This document shows, in pieces, positions 53,151 through 62,227 of a stretch of 64,000 bases of DNA (within the stretch, counting starts at the first letter, position 1; every line of letters starts with the position of its first letter). Source of the DNA: an uncultured Pelagibacteraceae bacterium (GTDB lineage Bacteria; Pseudomonadota; Alphaproteobacteria; Pelagibacterales; Pelagibacteraceae). Where the stretch lies: contig CACGGZ010000001.1 of the NCBI GenBank assembly GCA_902572695.1, positions 1-64,000 of the forward strand, written 5' to 3'. The notes under the pieces were generated by a model. It did no database searches. It was given only the letters and a program-made list of their open reading frames with translations, and was not told the origin of the DNA. A program made the position numbers and the translations under genes.

Positions 53151-53253
53151 AAAAAAAAAGAATATAATAACAGCTATTTTACTTGTAGCTTTCATGTTAA
53201 TTTTGTTTTTACTTACGTTTTATAATATTGGTATTTACAATAGAGAAATTTGA
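53143..53253 (+). CDS. 36-aa putative single-TM protein between ctaB and ctaG (below the ORF-track cut-off)
   Basis: Read directly: MDKKKKNIITAILLVAFMLILFLLTFYNIGIYNREI; overlaps the ctaB stop and the ctaG start (TGATG). Confidence 0.65.
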   Translation: MDKKKKNIITAILLVAFMLILFLLTFYNIGIYNREI

Positions 53254-53801
53254 TGATGAATAAAAAAACACTTACTCCATTAGCATTAGTTTCAATTTTT
53301 CTTTTGATGCTAGGACTATCTTTTGCAGCAGTGCCACTATATGATTTATTCTGCCGCGTAACTGGCTTTGGTGGCACTACTCAAAATGCTACAATTAAAG
53401 AAATACCTAAAATAATAGTGGATCAAAATTATAAGATAAGATTTGATACAAACTCTAATGGATCTTTAGCATGGAAATTTTATCCTGAAAAAAATACTTT
53501 AAATTTGAAACCTGGCGAAGTTCATACAATAAAATTCTTTGTTGAAAATGAGACTCAAAATTTAAGTTCTGGTTCAGCGTCTTTTAACGTATCACCATCA
53601 CCTTTTGGTGTTTATTTAAATAAAATTGGCTGTTTTTGTTTTGAAAAACAAACGCTAGAACCAGGACAAAAAAAACATTTTGTTTTAACTTTTTTTTTAG
53701 ATCCTGAAGTAGTAGATGACAACAAAACCAAAAATTTATCAGATGTAACTCTTTCATTTACTTTCTTTTCATCTGATTATTATAAAAAGGATACAATTTA
53801 A
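53253..53801 (+). CDS. ctaG: cytochrome c oxidase assembly protein CtaG/Cox11
   Basis: AAVPLYDLFCRVTGFGGTTQ, CFCFEKQTLEPGQ. Confidence 0.94.
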   Translation: MMNKKTLTPLALVSIFLLMLGLSFAAVPLYDLFCRVTGFGGTTQNATIKEIPKIIVDQNYKIRFDTNSNGSLAWKFYPEKNTLNLKPGEVHTIKFFVENETQNLSSGSASFNVSPSPFGVYLNKIGCFCFEKQTLEPGQKKHFVLTFFLDPEVVDDNKTKNLSDVTLSFTFFSSDYYKKDTI

Positions 53802-54592
53802 TGTCGTCTGGAGAAAAAAAACACGATTATCATTTAGTTGACCCGAGCCCTTGGCCAATATTTTCATCTTTCGCTAGCTTGATATTAGCCATTGGTGCAG
53901 TTTATTATTTTCATACAAAAGCATTGTGGTTATTGTTAATAGGAACTGCCCTATTAATTTATGGAGCGTTTATGTGGTTCAGAGATGTTGTTGACGAAGC
54001 TGAAAAACAAGGTCACCACACATTGGTCGTGCAAATCACACATAGATATGGAATGACATTATTCATTGCATCAGAAGTTATGTTTTTTGTTGCTTGGTTT
54101 TGGGCTTTTTTTAATGCGAGTCTTTTTCCAACTGAGGCTATCGGAAAAATTTGGCCGCCAGCAGATATAAAAACTTTTGATCCGTGGGATATTCCATTAA
54201 TAAATACTTTGATCTTATTACTTTCAGGAACAACTGTTACTTGGGCTCACCATGCTATGTTAGAAAATGACAGGAAGAGTTTAATTAATGGTTTAATAGC
54301 TACAGTTTTTTTGGGATTTGTTTTTTCTTGCTTCCAAGCTTATGAGTATCATCACGCAACATTTACAATCGATGGCAATATTTATGGTTCAACTTTTTAT
54401 ATGGCAACAGGATTTCATGGTTTTCATGTCATAATAGGCACAATTTTTTTAGCAGTCTGCTTGTACAGATCTATGAGAGGACATTTTAAACCCGATCATC
54501 ACTTTGGATTTGAGGCTGCCGCATGGTACTGGCATTTCGTTGACGTTGTGTGGTTATTTCTGTTCGCAGCCATTTACATTTGGGGAAGTTAA
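53801..54592 (+). CDS. coxC: cytochrome c oxidase subunit III
   Basis: HDYHLVDPSPWPIFSSFASL, GFHGFHVIIGTIFL, AWYWHFVDVVWLFLF. Confidence 0.96.
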   Translation: MSSGEKKHDYHLVDPSPWPIFSSFASLILAIGAVYYFHTKALWLLLIGTALLIYGAFMWFRDVVDEAEKQGHHTLVVQITHRYGMTLFIASEVMFFVAWFWAFFNASLFPTEAIGKIWPPADIKTFDPWDIPLINTLILLLSGTTVTWAHHAMLENDRKSLINGLIATVFLGFVFSCFQAYEYHHATFTIDGNIYGSTFYMATGFHGFHVIIGTIFLAVCLYRSMRGHFKPDHHFGFEAAAWYWHFVDVVWLFLFAAIYIWGS

Positions 54593-54598
54593 AATTAA

Positions 54599-55255
54599 TT
54601 GAAAAATATTTCCTTTAGTATTTTTGTATTTTTTTCTATAATTTTATTTTGTTCTCTTGGAACATGGCAAGTTTATAGATTACAATGGAAACTTAACTTA
54701 ATAAATGAGATTAAAATAGGTTTAGACTCACAACCAATTTCTTTTTCTAAAAATAAAATAAAAAATTACCAAAGGGTTTTTTTAGAAGGTGATCTGGATT
54801 TTAACAAGCAAATTTTCTTATACAGTTTAAATAAAAACGGCGCTCCTGGTTATGACATAATTACTCCTTTAAAGACAGTAGACGGACTATTTATTTTAGT
54901 AAATAGAGGATGGATCGAAAAAGACCAAAAAAATGATTTAAAAAAAATAAACATTATAGAAACTAACAAATACGAGGGTATAATTAAAAAAATTACTAGA
55001 TCAAATCCATTTAAACCAAAAAACGATATTAAGAATAATGAATGGTATACATTAAACTTGAACGATTTAAAAATTTATACTGGAAATGAATTTAGTAATT
55101 ATGTTTTACATATTGAAAAAATAAGCAATACATATTTACAATTAAAACAAATAGATCCTGATTTGCCAAATAATCACCTTAAATACGCAATAACATGGTA
55201 CTCTGTCGCTATGTCAATTTTAATATATTTTTTGTATTTTAGAAGAAAAAGATGA
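54599..55255 (+). CDS. SURF1 family protein (TTG start)
   Basis: LGTWQVYRLQWKLNLI, FILVNRGWIEKDQ, YAITWYSVA; position in the cox cluster. Confidence 0.9.
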   Translation: MKNISFSIFVFFSIILFCSLGTWQVYRLQWKLNLINEIKIGLDSQPISFSKNKIKNYQRVFLEGDLDFNKQIFLYSLNKNGAPGYDIITPLKTVDGLFILVNRGWIEKDQKNDLKKINIIETNKYEGIIKKITRSNPFKPKNDIKNNEWYTLNLNDLKIYTGNEFSNYVLHIEKISNTYLQLKQIDPDLPNNHLKYAITWYSVAMSILIYFLYFRRKR

Positions 55256-56628
55256 ATTATTTAAGCACCAGAGATAAATCTCTAAAATTCAGTTTTAAAG
55301 ACATTTTCTTAAGAGGTCTCGCACCTGGAGGGGGATTATTCTTACCTAGTGAAATAAAAAAATATACTAGAGAGGAACTAATAAATTTAAGTAAATTAAA
55401 TTACTGTGAGCTAGCATCAGAAATAATTTTTAATTTTTGTTCAAACGAAATTAAAGAAGATGAATTAAGTTCTCTTATAGAAAAATCATACAAAAACTTC
55501 GAAGAAAATGAAGTTGTAAAATTAAAAAAAGTTGGAAATATAAATCTCCTTGAACTTTATCATGGCCCAACTTTAGCTTTTAAAGATATTGCAATGCAAG
55601 TCATTGGAAATATGTATGACCATTTACAAGTCGCTAAAAATAAAACTGTGAATATTGTTGTGGCTACTTCTGGAGACACAGGATCAGCAGCTATAGCTGC
55701 ATTAAGTAATAGAAAAAATATAAATCTTTTTGTGCTACATCCACATAATAAGATTTCTAATATTCAAAGAAAAATAATGACAACAATTGGTGGAACAAAT
55801 ATTTATAATATAGCTTTAGAGGGATCATTTGATGATTGTCAAAAAATTGTAAAAGAGCTTTTTAATGAGGAAAGTTTTAGAACAAAAATAAATATGTCAG
55901 GTGTAAACTCTATAAACTGGGCAAGAGTCGTTTGTCAGATTGTTTATTATTTTTATTCTTTCTTTAAATTAAAAAAAGAGAATATTAGCTTCTCAGTGCC
56001 AACTGGAAATTTTGGTGATATCTTTGCTGGTTATATAGCAAAAAAAATGGGTTTACCAATTAATAAACTTATAGTCGCAACTAATAAAAATGATATTTTA
56101 CAAAGAGTAATTAATACTGGCGAATATAAACCTGATAAAGTGAAACCAACCATCACGCCTAGCATGGATATTCAAGTTGCCAGCAATTTTGAGAGGCTTC
56201 TGTATTACATATTAGATGAAAATGATAGTAAGGTAGGGTCATTAATGAGTGATCTGTCATCAAAAAGTTTATTTAATTTAGAAAAAAAAGAAATCGATAA
56301 AATAAAAAAAGATTTTGAAGCAGTAAAAGTTTCAGATGAAGAGACAGTATCTATAATTGATGAAATATATAAAGAGCATAAATTTATAATTGATCCTCAT
56401 ACTGCTACTGGCCTAGGCGCAGCAAAAAGCTTTAAAAATTTAGGAGATATAGTTGTTCTTGGTACAGCTCATCCCTATAAATTCAATGATACTATAAAAA
56501 AAGCTATAGGGAAAAACTTAGACTCACCAAAACATTTAAAATTGAACATGGATAAAAAGGAAACATTTGATATTATTAAAAATTCAAATGCTGAAGTAAA
56601 AAATTATATTTTAGAAAAAATACAATGA
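55252..56628 (+). CDS. thrC: threonine synthase
   Basis: LELYHGPTLAFKDIAMQ, VVATSGDTGSAAIAAL. Confidence 0.95.
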   Translation: MNYLSTRDKSLKFSFKDIFLRGLAPGGGLFLPSEIKKYTREELINLSKLNYCELASEIIFNFCSNEIKEDELSSLIEKSYKNFEENEVVKLKKVGNINLLELYHGPTLAFKDIAMQVIGNMYDHLQVAKNKTVNIVVATSGDTGSAAIAALSNRKNINLFVLHPHNKISNIQRKIMTTIGGTNIYNIALEGSFDDCQKIVKELFNEESFRTKINMSGVNSINWARVVCQIVYYFYSFFKLKKENISFSVPTGNFGDIFAGYIAKKMGLPINKLIVATNKNDILQRVINTGEYKPDKVKPTITPSMDIQVASNFERLLYYILDENDSKVGSLMSDLSSKSLFNLEKKEIDKIKKDFEAVKVSDEETVSIIDEIYKEHKFIIDPHTATGLGAAKSFKNLGDIVVLGTAHPYKFNDTIKKAIGKNLDSPKHLKLNMDKKETFDIIKNSNAEVKNYILEKIQ

Positions 56629-57110
56629 AAATAAAAAAAGGAGATAAACTCCCAGGCTCAGAATTATTTTATCTTGATCAAAATAATGATGTAAAAAAGA
56701 TTGATATTTTGGATCTTTGTAAAGGCAAGACTATTATTTTAGGTATGCCGGGAGCTTTTACAAAAACTTGCTCAGCTCTTCATCTTCCTGGTTATATAAA
56801 AAATTACGAACTAGCTAATAAAAAAGGTATTTCCAAAATTATATGTATTGCTGTGAATGACCCTAATGTAATGAAAGCTTGGGGCGAAAATCAAAATGCT
56901 GGAAGTAAAATCTTCATGGCCGGTGATCCCTTTCTAAAATTTACAAAAGCCATTGGAGCAGAAGTAGACAAATCCGAAAAAGGATTAGGAATTAGATCAA
57001 ATAGATACACTATGCTTGTGGAGAATGGTGAAGTTAAAAAAGTAGAGGAAGAAAAAGAAACAGCTTCTTGTGAATTATCTGCCGCTGAAAACTTTTTAAA
57101 ATCTATTTAG
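56625..57110 (+). CDS. peroxiredoxin (Prx5/AhpE-like)
   Basis: LGMPGAFTKTCSALHLPGYI. Confidence 0.93.
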   Translation: MKIKKGDKLPGSELFYLDQNNDVKKIDILDLCKGKTIILGMPGAFTKTCSALHLPGYIKNYELANKKGISKIICIAVNDPNVMKAWGENQNAGSKIFMAGDPFLKFTKAIGAEVDKSEKGLGIRSNRYTMLVENGEVKKVEEEKETASCELSAAENFLKSI

Positions 57111-57528
57111 TTTTTGAGACTGCTAACTCATCAGCAAGATTATTATATTTATTTCCAGCGTGTGCTTTAACCCATCTCCAAGTAACCTTATGTTTTTGAC
57201 AAAAATTATCCAATTTAATCCAGAGATCTTTATTTTTAACTGGTTTCTTGTTTGAACTTTTCCAATTATTTAGTTTCCAATTTTGAATCCAATCAGTAAT
57301 CCCATCTTTTACGTATTTTGAGTCTGTAAAAATTGTAATCTCTGATTTCTTTTTAATTTTTTTTAATGCCATTATTGGTGCCATTAATTCCATCCTATTG
57401 TTAGTTGTATTACTTTCACCCCCAGAAATACTTGATTGATTAAAATCATTATCTAATATGATGGCTGCCCAGCCTCCTTTACCAGGATTTCCAGAGCAAG
57501 CACCATCAGTATAAATTTTTAATTTCAT
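57103..57528 (-). CDS. rnhA: ribonuclease HI
   Basis: IYTDGACSGNPGKGGWAAII, NRMELMAPIMALK, VKAHAGNKYNNLADELA. Confidence 0.95.
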   Translation of the reverse strand: MKLKIYTDGACSGNPGKGGWAAIILDNDFNQSSISGGESNTTNNRMELMAPIMALKKIKKKSEITIFTDSKYVKDGITDWIQNWKLNNWKSSNKKPVKNKDLWIKLDNFCQKHKVTWRWVKAHAGNKYNNLADELAVSKTK

Positions 57529-58496
57529 TAAAAGAAATAATCCTCATGATTTTTTGCATTTTTGTGAAATTCTAATCTTTTTAAATATTCTATCGGATCT
57601 TTTACTTTAACAATAGCTCCTTCAACAGTATTTAAGGCATCAAAAACTCGAGTTAGTAAAAATCTCAATGCAGCCCCCTGAGAGAGAACTTTTATGTTTT
57701 GTTTTTCTATGTTCGATAATTTTCTTACTGAGGAGTAACCTTCTATAAAATTTTTAGCTTTTGTTACATTGAAACTTAAATTTTCCTTTATGCCATCAAA
57801 ACATAACGCATTGAAACAAATAGCTATTTCAAAAGCAAAGAAGTCTTCGCAAGAAAAATAAAAATCTATTATCCCACTAAATTTATCTTTATTAAAAAAA
57901 ATATTATCATTAAACAAATCAGCGTGAATAATTCCTTTTGGTAAATCTTTTGGCCAATTCTTTTCGACACTAATAAGGTTTTCTTCTATCAATTTTGGTA
58001 GATCTTCATTCAATTTAGAGCATTGATCTTTTACTGAGTTAAATAAATTTCTCCATGAATTTACAGATAAATTATTTTGCCTTTTTATTTTGAAATTTTT
58101 TGTTATTTCATGCATTTTGGCTATTTCTACACCTATAGCTTTACAATTGTCAGGAGATAAATTTGGTTTAGCCTTACCTTCTAAAAAAGAAACTATCATT
58201 AATTTTTTACCATCAAAATTTGTAATTGTAGAGTTATCATTGTTTAAAATTGGAGCAGGGCATTTAAAACTAGCTTTATTTAAAAAAGACATCAAATCAG
58301 AAAAAAAAGGCAGATCTTTTGATTGTACTCTTTTTTCATAAATTGTTAGAATAAATTTTTTTTTGTTTGCTGAAAAAAAATAATTCGTATTTTCTATTCC
58401 TTCTTCAATTCCTTTAAAAGTATCGAGTTTTCCTAAATTATAATTAGATAAAATCTCCTCAATTTTGCTTTGGTTCAACTTTGTATAGACAGCCAT
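57528..58496 (-). CDS. thrB: homoserine kinase
   Basis: MAVYTKLNQSKIEEILSNYNLGKL..GIEEGIENTNYFF, GIIHADLFNDNIFF; APH-fold ThrB as in proteobacteria. Confidence 0.92.
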   Translation of the reverse strand: MAVYTKLNQSKIEEILSNYNLGKLDTFKGIEEGIENTNYFFSANKKKFILTIYEKRVQSKDLPFFSDLMSFLNKASFKCPAPILNNDNSTITNFDGKKLMIVSFLEGKAKPNLSPDNCKAIGVEIAKMHEITKNFKIKRQNNLSVNSWRNLFNSVKDQCSKLNEDLPKLIEENLISVEKNWPKDLPKGIIHADLFNDNIFFNKDKFSGIIDFYFSCEDFFAFEIAICFNALCFDGIKENLSFNVTKAKNFIEGYSSVRKLSNIEKQNIKVLSQGAALRFLLTRVFDALNTVEGAIVKVKDPIEYLKRLEFHKNAKNHEDYFF

Positions 58497-59440
58497 TAGT
58501 TTAATTCTTTCGGCAATTTAAAAATAACTTTTTCTTCTGCAACTATTACTTCTTCAATAGAGACTTTTCTATACTTTCTTACACTTTCCAACAAAGATTG
58601 AACAAGCTTTTCTGGTGCAGATGCTCCAGATGATATTCCTATAGTTTTTGAATTTTCTATCTCATAAAAGGGAATTTCTTTTTCTGAGTGCATTAAATGA
58701 GAATTATTACAACCAGCTTTTTTTGCAACCTCAACTAATCTTACAGAATTAGATGAGTTACGACTACCAACTACAAAAAACATATCACACTTGGGAGCTA
58801 TCTTTTTGACAGCCGATTGCCTGTTCGTAGTTGCATAACATATATCTTCTTTTATAGGACCTTTGATTTTTGGAAACTTATTTTTAAGAGCTTCAATAAT
58901 TTCAGCTGTATCATCTACTGACAGAGTTGTTTGAGTTATATATGCCAAAGGGTTTTTGAAATCTTCTTTTTTAATTAAATCAACATCATTTTTTGTCTCG
59001 ATAAGTTTAATCGAGCCTTTTGGAAGTTGACCCATTGTACCAATAACTTCTGGATGATTTTTGTGTCCAATTAACAATATATCGAACCCATTTTTATTTA
59101 ATTGTTCTGACTCTCTATGAACTTTTGAAACTAATGGACATGTAGCATCTACAAAGGATAAATTTTTTAATTTAGCTTCTTCTGGAACAGATTTAGGAAC
59201 CCCATGAGCAGAAAAAATTACAGGTCTGCTTGAGTCATCTACATCAGATAATTCATTAACGAAAATCGCCCCTTTTTCTTTTAATTCTTCGACAACTTGC
59301 TTGTTATGTACTATTTCATGACGAACATAAACTGGAGCCCCAAATTTGTGGATTGATTTTTCAACTATTTCAATCGCTCTTTTTACCCCAGCACAGAAAC
59401 CTCTTGGTGACGCTAAATAAATTTTAAGCTCTTTTTTCAT
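58496..59440 (-). CDS. ispH: 4-hydroxy-3-methylbut-2-enyl diphosphate reductase
   Basis: LASPRGFCAGVKRAIEIVE, HEIVHNKQVVEELKEKGAIF, FSAHGVPKSV, DATCPLVSKVHRE. Confidence 0.96.
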   Translation of the reverse strand: MKKELKIYLASPRGFCAGVKRAIEIVEKSIHKFGAPVYVRHEIVHNKQVVEELKEKGAIFVNELSDVDDSSRPVIFSAHGVPKSVPEEAKLKNLSFVDATCPLVSKVHRESEQLNKNGFDILLIGHKNHPEVIGTMGQLPKGSIKLIETKNDVDLIKKEDFKNPLAYITQTTLSVDDTAEIIEALKNKFPKIKGPIKEDICYATTNRQSAVKKIAPKCDMFFVVGSRNSSNSVRLVEVAKKAGCNNSHLMHSEKEIPFYEIENSKTIGISSGASAPEKLVQSLLESVRKYRKVSIEEVIVAEEKVIFKLPKELN

Positions 59441-60329
59441 TTTTTTCTAAAAGATATTCTAACAATATATGCGGAAAAGTAAGTGACGCCAATCCAATAA
59501 AAATTACTTTGTAAATAGCCTCATCAAGTCTATAAAAATTATCTAGTGTATAAATGGCGATTATAAACATAGTAGCCGTAATCACAGTCAAAGGTATTGC
59601 TTTTTTAATAAATTTTTTTAGTCCAACTTTGAAGGTCTTATCCAACTCAAAAATAAGAGAAATCGAGTGTCTTATTGAATGGAGAAAACAAAAGTAAATT
59701 GTAAAAGCTAGAACTGGGGTTAAAAAATAGTTTAGAATAATTATAGAGAAAAAATCAATAATCATCAGAGATTTAAAATTTATATTTCTTTTACTTGAAA
59801 GCAAAATTGAAGATAAAAAACTTAAAATCAAAAAAATAATTAAAGAATAGTCCCTAAATAATGAGGTTTCAAAAACACTAAAATTTAAAATTTGAAATAT
59901 CTCAATTGTTTCCTGTCTATTAAAATATAGTGGTGCAATGATTACTGACGAGCCTTTTAAAAAATAAAGTATTTCTGGAAAAAAAAAATTTAATTTAATT
60001 TTCTCAATGGTATCTTCTCTACCAAAATGGTAAGCGCCAACAGTTAAAAAAATTAATAAAATTGTATTAGGAAGTAGCGTCCAAGACAAAATAATAAACA
60101 AGGATATTAATAAATAAAAAGTATAAAATAAAAATATTGATTTGTATCCTAACAATTTCATAAGTTTTGCTCCTTTAATATTATCAAGCGAACCATGAGA
60201 AATACCTAAGAAAAGAATTAAAAATAAGCACAAAATTATTGGCTCATTATTAATTAAAAAATAAAAAGGACTTGATAAAATACATAAATTAAAAAAAATT
60301 AAAGAATGCTTAAAATTAATATTTATCAT
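59424..60329 (-). CDS. blh: Brp/Blh family beta-carotene 15,15'-dioxygenase (retinal-forming)
   Basis: Polytopic; LGISHGSLDNIKG, AYHFGREDT, FCFLHSIRHSI, adjacent to crtY. Confidence 0.88.
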   Translation of the reverse strand: MININFKHSLIFFNLCILSSPFYFLINNEPIILCLFLILFLGISHGSLDNIKGAKLMKLLGYKSIFLFYTFYLLISLFIILSWTLLPNTILLIFLTVGAYHFGREDTIEKIKLNFFFPEILYFLKGSSVIIAPLYFNRQETIEIFQILNFSVFETSLFRDYSLIIFLILSFLSSILLSSKRNINFKSLMIIDFFSIIILNYFLTPVLAFTIYFCFLHSIRHSISLIFELDKTFKVGLKKFIKKAIPLTVITATMFIIAIYTLDNFYRLDEAIYKVIFIGLASLTFPHILLEYLLEKNEKRA

Positions 60330-61395
60330 TATTAATTAGCTCCTTTATAAACAACCATTTTGGCATTTTTAAAATTATATTTATATCTTCGAAAATATTA
60401 CTTTTATTAGATAAGAATTTTATAACTGAGTCTGTAGATCCTTTAAACATATTATAAAAAATTTCTGGCATTTTTCTTGGATTATTTTTTAAAACTTTCA
60501 AAAATAATTTATCTAGAATTTCATATTTTTTTCCAAGTTTAAAATCTTGTATTTTTTCCATGTTATTTAAATTTTTTCTAATATACTTGCTATGATTTTG
60601 GATATTTAAAAAGGTATAACCTGTGCTAAGTCTAGTCATCCCCCCTGCGGAACCTATGTTTATTTTTTTTTTATCTTGATCTATAAAATTTCTTGATAAA
60701 GGTATAGCTCCCCTTTCTGTAAATTTTATTTGATAATTATTTATTCGTAAATTTCTCTTAATATAATTCTCAAGTTGAAAATCATAATTCATTAAACTCT
60801 TATCTTCCAAATTAGATATCCAGGTAGTTTCAATTAAAGCTCTATTTTTTGAAAATGGTAAAGTATAAAAAAAATGTACCTCATCCCTTTGCTCACAATC
60901 AAAGTCCATTAAATTAATAATTGAGTCATCAAATATATCTTTTTGTGTTTCAATCTCAAAGCCCTGAAAATGTTGCCATAACTCAGATTTATCAGGTTCA
61001 TTCTCGATAACGCTATTAAAAACAATTGATTTAGATATATCTAACTCGGTTAAATTTTTAAAAAAACTTATGTTAGAGTTTGACGAAAGTTTTGAGTTAA
61101 TTTTGCTATAAAACTTTCCACTATTTATACTTTGGTAAGGAAATTTTTGAGATTTTAACTCGTTTGAATTCTTAGATGTATTTATTGTAAAAGTGTTCCA
61201 ACTTTTTATTACACAATCATCAAAATTATGATCATTTACTTTCCAAAATGACCAAGTTTTATCTCTTTTATATTCTTGTCTTGGTTCAATTATAGCCAAG
61301 GATTTATTGTCCAGCATTTTATTAATTTCAAGTTCATAAGCTAAAGATAAACCCGAGCATCCTCCTCCAATAATTACGTAGTCAAATTCTCTCAT
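60316..61395 (-). CDS. crtY: lycopene beta-cyclase
   Basis: YVIIGGGCSGLSLAYEL, IEPRQEYKRDKTWSFW, GSAGGMTRLSTGYTFLNIQ. Confidence 0.9.
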   Translation of the reverse strand: MREFDYVIIGGGCSGLSLAYELEINKMLDNKSLAIIEPRQEYKRDKTWSFWKVNDHNFDDCVIKSWNTFTINTSKNSNELKSQKFPYQSINSGKFYSKINSKLSSNSNISFFKNLTELDISKSIVFNSVIENEPDKSELWQHFQGFEIETQKDIFDDSIINLMDFDCEQRDEVHFFYTLPFSKNRALIETTWISNLEDKSLMNYDFQLENYIKRNLRINNYQIKFTERGAIPLSRNFIDQDKKKINIGSAGGMTRLSTGYTFLNIQNHSKYIRKNLNNMEKIQDFKLGKKYEILDKLFLKVLKNNPRKMPEIFYNMFKGSTDSVIKFLSNKSNIFEDINIILKMPKWLFIKELINNDKY

Positions 61396-62227
61396 TTATA
61401 TTTAACTCCTGTGTTAGCAAGTTATGACTTTCGTGACGTTCATATTTAAAATTTCTTACAAATAAAAGTCTAAAAAAATCAAAAATAGAAAAAAAAGTCT
61501 CATTAATTTTGCTGATAAGTGGCACATAGATCTTACCAGCTTCGTTATAATTCTCTAAATTTCCTTTTTCTAAAATATGATCACCAATTTTTTTATAAAC
61601 TCTTCGCGCAACAATGACTGAAAATCTTGATCTTATAGGTATTTTGCTTATTGAATTAAAGGATTTTTGATAAAAAACCTCTGACTCTTCAATTATTTTT
61701 TTTATTGATGAAAAATTAAATTCTATATAATGACGTTTATTCTTTTTATCTTCAACCACATCTCTGGCAATATTTGTTAGTTGCATAGCAACTCCTAAAT
61801 CTATCGCACCTCTCAAAGCTTCTTTATCCTCAACTTTAAAAATTTTAGACATCATGAGCCCGACTGTGCCGGCAACTCTATAAGAATATACAAGTAAATC
61901 TTTCTTAGAATTGATAATTACGTTCTGGTTTAAATCCATTTCGACACCGTCAAAAAGATCTAAAACAATTTTTTCTGAAATATTCTCGCTTTTTATAATT
62001 GACTTCATTTCATTTATTATAGAGTTTTTAGAATTTTTACTTAAAAATTCTTTTTTAAATTTTGCAAAATTTTCTTTTTTATTTTTTAAATCACTCACAT
62101 TATCAGCAATATCATCTAGCGTTCTGCAAAAATTGTATAAGGAAATTGATTTTTTAACAGTATCTTTTGATAAAAAAAAACTTGCCCAATAAAAAGATTT
62201 TGCATGTTTTTTTAGTAAATTATTCAT
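61382..62227 (-). CDS. crtB: phytoene synthase
   Basis: AKSFYWASFFLSKD, YNFCRTLDDIADN, LGVAMQLTNIARDVVED. Confidence 0.93.
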   Translation of the reverse strand: MNNLLKKHAKSFYWASFFLSKDTVKKSISLYNFCRTLDDIADNVSDLKNKKENFAKFKKEFLSKNSKNSIINEMKSIIKSENISEKIVLDLFDGVEMDLNQNVIINSKKDLLVYSYRVAGTVGLMMSKIFKVEDKEALRGAIDLGVAMQLTNIARDVVEDKKNKRHYIEFNFSSIKKIIEESEVFYQKSFNSISKIPIRSRFSVIVARRVYKKIGDHILEKGNLENYNEAGKIYVPLISKINETFFSIFDFFRLLFVRNFKYERHESHNLLTQELNINERI

